Origin: Grifola frondosa
Lineage: Eukaryota; Basidiomycota; Agaricomycetes; Polyporales; Grifolaceae
DNA: 64,000 bases
Reading direction: 5' to 3'
Assembly: GCA_001683735.1 (NCBI GenBank)
Contig: LUGG01000002.1
Coordinates: forward strand, 2,418,001 to 2,482,000
Shown here: positions 59,288 through 64,000 of the stretch, one piece after another
How positions within the stretch are numbered: position 1 is the stretch's first letter
How the letters are laid out: the number at the start of each line of letters is the position of its first letter
The notes under the pieces: generated by a model
The model's input: the letters and a program-made list of their open reading frames with translations, nothing else
What the model was told of the DNA's origin: nothing
Databases searched by the model: none
Translations under genes and position numbers: made by a program

Positions 59288-62200
59288 GGCGAGTTTCTCC
59301 GGACGAGCTTCGTGACCAACAATTTTGCCTCTTGTCCAGATCCCCGGCGGTTTATCGATAACGGTGTAGTTAATCAACGGCTGAAAATGCATGTTGTTCA
59401 TCGATATTTGGCTAACTTGCTGTGGAGCGGAGGGGTGTGTACGATGGAAGTCGGCGACGAGATTGGCGGCATTATCAAGATTGGAGCGGGGTTCCCATGA
59501 GTTTTCGGATGCAGGGTATCCTACCCACTTCACGAGGTACTGAAGACGGTGACGGAACATCCGCGAGTCGAGAACCTTTTCAACTTCATATTCAGGTTCT
59601 CCTTCAATGATGACCGCGGGTGGTTTCGTCGGCTTTCTGCCTGGAATTTGATCCGTCTTGTGGGCCGACAACAATGAAGCATGAAAACGGGGTGAATGTG
59701 CCAGGTTCGGGGAAGTTTAAGCCTGAAGTTGAGCGGCGAGACTTGTTCGAGAATTTCGAACGGTCCATGACGTTTCGCGCTCAACTTTTTGCTTGGTTGC
59801 TCTGTACGAATATTACGAGCATCCAGCCAGACTAAATCACCGACTTTGAATTGGGGAGTGTCTTGTACGCGTTGATCGTAATAACGTTTCATACGATCTG
59901 CTGCGAGCTGTAGTGCTGCTTGCGATTCCTTTCGGGCAGCTTCACGTTCGCGCATCAAGGTGTCTAAGTCGGGTGTCGTACCGCTGTAACGAGATCTGGC
60001 ATTGCCCGGGATGACGTCCTAAGTCTGCATAAATGGAGAAACCTTGGTAGACTGTGAGCTTGATTATTGTACGTGAACTCCGCTTCGATAAGTTTATCGT
60101 GCCAATCGTCTTGGCGGAAGTTGCAAGTAAATGCGTAAATACTGTTCGAGTTCCTGGTTTATCCGTTCTGTTTGACCGTCGGTTTGTGGATGGTAAGCGT
60201 GGACATGGCGGAAGTTATTTCGAGAATTTTACACAGCTCTTGAAACACTCGCGAGCGAACTGAGTTCCGCGGTCCGAGATGATCTTCTTCGGCAGTCCAT
60301 GCTGTGACCATATTTCTCGATAGTATATCTCGGCACTTCTTGAGCTCGATCGTACCATGAACGGGGAAAAACCGTGCTCGTTTCGTCATTCGATCGGCGA
60401 CCACCATAATTGCATCGTGTTCACTGCTTTCTGGTAGGCCCGTGATTCAAGTCGACCGTCGTAATGTCCCAGGGTTGGTCTGGAATTTCGTTAGGTTGAG
60501 AGGACCTGAGTTGTCGAGGGAATGTTTTGTTACGTTGACAAGCGTCACAACCGTCGACGTAGTTCCGGACATATACTGAAAGCCCGGCCACCAATAGTTA
60601 CGGCTGACGAGTTCGTACGTCTTCCAGCGTCCTGGATGACCAGCGTGGGATGATCGTGGTGTAATTGAACGATCTCTTGCGAATAGCATCATCCTTCGGA
60701 ACGTAGACCTTTCCTCTATGTAGCAATAGGCCGTTGTCCACGTTCCAGTCTTGTAGACCGGCAGCGAGTTCACGTGGCCCATGAGCCATCGCCTTTTGAA
60801 TCGGCTCGGTTGCGATTTCATCGCGTGTGAGAGCTTCGCGAATGCGATCAAGTAAGGATTGGTCGGGGACGATGGACGCATGGCCGGGCTGGATCGCACG
60901 GGCTTGGAAAGTACTCTGCCTTTAACACGACCTTGTCTCGATTATCCGAGGCGACCCCCTCTTCATGGTCGGTTCTACGCGATACGGATCCGCTCGTTGC
61001 ATGGTCTTTCCCGGACGATGATGAATCGTGAAGTTGAACCGGGTAAGTAGAGCGACCAGCGAGCTTGTCTGCGCGTAAGGTCTTGGGCCTTACGGAAGTA
61101 CTCCAAGTTCTTGTGGTCCGACCAGATCTCAACGGGGTGAGGCCTCCTTCGAGGTAGTGCGATATTCTTCCAGGGCACGAATGATCGCGAGCAACTCCTT
61201 GTCGTAAATCTCGTATTGCGTTCATGTTCGTTGAGCCCTTTGGAATAAAAGGCGACCGGGTGCCAAGCTCCTTCTTCGTCTCGCTGTTCCAAAACAGCAC
61301 CTGTAGCAAAGTCCGAAGCATCCGTCTCCAATCTGAACGGCTGGTCCAGATCGGGAAGTTTAAGGATGGGCGCTGAGGTGAACGCCGTTTCAGAGTTTCG
61401 AAAGCGTGTTGCTGTTCCTGTCCCCATTGCCACTTGAACCCTTTCGAGTTAAAACGTTCATGGCTTAGAGACGTCTCGAAGCTTTGAATGAAGCGTCGGT
61501 AGAAATTTGCAAACCGAGAAGGCTTGTACTTCCTTGACGGTTTTGGGCGCTGGCCAATCGAGAACTCCTTCAACCTTTTTCGGATCCATGGAGACGGAGT
61601 TCTGTGAAATAATCATACCGAGGTAGTCTATCGACAGCTCTTCGTAGGCATGGTTTCAGGAATAAGTCCCTATCTCGCAAGCGTTTGAGTACCTCGCGCG
61701 TAATGCGTCGATGAGTGCGAAGGTCGGTGGTGAAAATGAGAATGTCGTCAAGATAAACCACCACATGCCCTTCGAGAATGAGATCTTTCAGAATCTCGTT
61801 CATCATCGCTTGGAACGTGCCTGGAGAACCATGAAGACCGAAGAACATGACGTGTGTTCAACAGACCTCGGTGCGTCCTGAAAGCTGCCTTCCATTGATC
61901 GCCGTCTTTGATTCGTACGTTTTGTATCCCCAACGAAGGTCCAACTTCGTAAAGTACTTGGCGCCCTTTAGCTGGTCGATCAAAGAGCTGATACGAGGGA
62001 GTGTGAGGTAGCGGTTCTTGATCGTGACCGCGTTCAGCTTTCGATAGTCCTGGACGAGTCGAAGAGATCCATCTTTCTTCTTCACAAAGAAGACTGCTGC
62101 ACCGACAGGGCTCTTGGACGACGGATATAGCCTTTTCGGAGATTCTCGTCCAAGAATTCATCCAGTGCGGGTTTCTTCCGGTGACAAGGGGTAAACCTTC

Positions 62201-63100
62201 GAATGGGGGCAGGTTTTGGTCCGGCATCAAGTCAATCGCAGGTCGTACGATTTGCTCGTAGGGAAGCGTTCACTAGCCGTCTTGGAAAAGACATCTTCAA
62301 ATCATGGAGGTGGTCCGGAACGATTTCCCTCCATTCCTTCTTCTGTTTCCTGCTTGGCGCGCTTCTTCGATTTCCTGTGACTTGGTGTACTTCGCGCAAA
62401 TTCTACCCATTGGTCGAGAACTGCGTTAGATTCGGGATCATGTGAATCGACCTCATACCAGGCTACCGTGTCCTTGTAGAATTCCCAATACCGCTTCGAT
62501 AGCGGTATCCAGGGGGACTTCATCGTCCGCCGAATGAACTCTTCTTCCAGTTCCATTCGTTCCTCCCAAGCAGGCCGCGGGGGGCTTTCGCGTCACGTCT
62601 CGGTCGTACGAAGTCCTTTCGTCGACGCCAAGATTCGATCAGCTTCCTCCATCGTTGCGGCTTCTTCTTGTCTTTCTTTGCGAACCTTGGTCCGCACTCC
62701 TTGTGGCACTAGTAAATTCCAAGGTTCCAGCGTCCCAGTCTATCTCCGGATTGTGTTGTCGAATGTAATCGAGGCCTATAATCAGGTCTCGATCGCCTAC
62801 TTGGTCACTAACATAGGGACCTCGGTTTCATGATCCCTATCTTCACTTCAGCACCGTGTAGACTTGGATCGGTCCTCCTTCATTTTCGGATCGATCCGCA
62901 TTGTAGACGACCAGGGGTTTTTTGAGGGGTTTCACTCCAACGTTGTGCTTCCGCACGAAGTCTTCGTGAACGAATACTGGAGAATGCTCCGGAGTCTAGG
63001 AGCCTGCGTTTGTACGGATCCCTTGCTGCCGCTTACTGTAACTGGAAGATCAAAATTTTGACGTTTTTGATATTTCGGTTACACTAATACAATTGTAGCG
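59285..63100 (-). pseudogene. Pol polyprotein of the chromovirus (frameshifted)
   Basis: Reverse transcriptase: [30 protein letters not shown] and the catalytic VVYLDDILIF near 61750. RNase H: RLETDASDFATGAVLEQR and VAFYSKGLNEHERN near 61250. Integrase zinc finger: HAGHPGRWKTYELVSRNYWW near 60600. Integrase core: VVADRMTKRARFFPVH near 60360 and [14 protein letters not shown]-terminal: [39 protein letters not shown], then a chromodomain [20 protein letters not shown] followed by [15 protein letters not shown] near 59500. The pieces lie in at least three frames, so the copy is not translatable as written. Confidence 0.85.
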
Positions 63101-63190
63101 GTTGCGAGAGAGAGAGGCCTTCACGTCAGCAGGGACGACATGAGGCCGCTCTAAAAATCCGTTTCCACGTCGACGGACGTGCCGATTGTC

Positions 63191-64000
63191 CTATCTCCTC
63201 GACTTGGCTGACGACTCGGGTTCCTTGCAATCTTTCTGCTTGCCCTTGTCGACAGCTTTCTTCTTCTTCTCCTCGACGAGCTCCTGTCCTACAAGGCGAA
63301 TTAACTCGTCGATACTCATCTCGCGGATCGACTTCCCGCTGGGCTTCTTATCTGGACACGCATTTGCCAGATGGCCCACCTTGCCGCATACGAAGCACGC
63401 GCCCTTTGCGCGTGCTGCGGCGCGGTCAACGTCCATTGCGTTAGGGTCGCGGGTTTCGGGGGCAGAGTGAGATTGACTCTGCGAATGGGGATGACGATAA
63501 GCAGTCGTCTTTGACTGCTGTGGAGACGATCCGGGATGGGCGTAAGTGCCGCGGGCTTGATCTACTCGTTGGGCCCGTTCGAGGTACTTCTCCCAGGTGT
63601 CGGTTGCGTCTCATGACCGGCGATCGCATCTCGAATTGACTGCTTGACCTGGGTCCGAAGCAGCGAGAGAAGGGTTTGCTGGTTGTGTCCGGATGCGGGG
63701 GCCCAGCGACGGAAGTGTTCGGCATATATTGTACTGGCCCGTCGTTGCGAAGACGCATCAGCGCCTGCTGAGCGTCGAACTGCGAATCGAGGCGTCCGTA
63801 CTGTCCGAGGAAATTTCTTCTTGAAATCCTCCCACGAACGACCGGCACGTTGTTGTTGAATTATCGCTGTAAGAGGACGCCCAGTCTAGGGCTCCTCCTT
63901 GAGCGATCCGAGGATCAGAGCAATACGATCCGTTGACGATGGACTTCGTAATAGACGAAGTACGTCTCCCATGCCTTCATCCACTGTTCCGCGGTCATTT
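63191..64000 (-). pseudogene. Gag of the chromovirus (partial, frameshifted)
   Basis: The zinc knuckle CFVCGKVGHLANAC (CX2CX4HX4C) lies near 63360-63400, preceded by a basic/Gln-rich stretch and a capsid-like part with FLGQYGRLDSQFDAQQALMR near 63780-63830. The C-terminal tail is Lys-rich (ELVEEKKKKAVDKGKQK). At least two frame changes separate the capsid part from the knuckle. The N-terminal part lies beyond the window edge. Confidence 0.8.

Larger units (their letters stand above)
58872..64000 (-). mobile_element. Ty3/gypsy chromovirus LTR retrotransposon (partial, minus strand)
   Basis: In coding order (right to left) the element shows gag with a CCHC zinc knuckle, a spacer/protease region, reverse transcriptase, RNase H, integrase with HHCC-type zinc finger and core, a GPF-type module, a C-terminal chromodomain, polypurine tract and 3' LTR. 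This order, with RT before integrase and a chromodomain, defines a chromovirus. Gag runs off the right edge, so the 5' LTR and primer-binding site are outside the window. Pol is broken by many frameshifts. Confidence 0.9.

Overview
The window looks like nuclear DNA of a filamentous basidiomycete, most likely an Agaricomycete. Genes are interrupted by many introns of about 45-65 bases with GT..AG ends. Two intron-containing tRNA genes are present. The protein families include a DUF6533 seven-helix protein, an outward-rectifier K+ channel, a divergent G-alpha and a chromodomain Ty3/gypsy retrotransposon. I cannot name the species.

Layout. 1-19.4 kb is a housekeeping block: tRNA-Val, an oxysterol-binding protein, cytosolic prolyl-tRNA synthetase (-), the GPI-anchor glycosyltransferase PIG-A/GPI3, a purine-cytosine permease, Derlin, orotate phosphoribosyltransferase (-), a DUF6533 protein (-) and a two-pore K+ channel. 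19.5-28.8 kb is an amplified oxidative module. An L-amino-acid oxidase (LAAO) and an FAD amine oxidoreductase (DAO family) are divergently arranged and tandemly duplicated; the second unit also carries a short-chain dehydrogenase (SDR). One member of each duplicated pair has decayed. 29-36.5 kb is gene-poor, with a broken coiled-coil gene, a direct duplication and a small unknown gene. 36.5-46.6 kb is again housekeeping or signalling: ChAPs exomer-type protein (-), aspartokinase (+), tRNA-Arg (-) and G-alpha (+). 47.5-52.2 kb is an inverted third copy of the oxidative module (SDR, DAO, LAAO stub), followed by a cytochrome P450 (-). 55-58.6 kb is AT-rich and gene-poor, with a foldback element. 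From 58.87 kb to the window end, a frame-damaged chromovirus lies on the minus strand, inserted into a coiled-coil ORF.

How the genes may work together. LAAO, DAO and SDR, with the P450 beside the inverted copy, form a plausible amine or amino-acid oxidation module present in two-and-a-half to three copies. It is the best candidate for an undescribed system here, but its substrate cannot be read from sequence.

Caution. Many otherwise conserved single-copy genes (OSBP, Derlin, K+ channel, ChAPs, aspartokinase, P450) contain isolated one-base indels, mostly in G/C runs. This pattern looks more like residual assembly error than true pseudogenes. Exon boundaries were assigned by eye from splice signals and remembered family patterns; no alignments were run.
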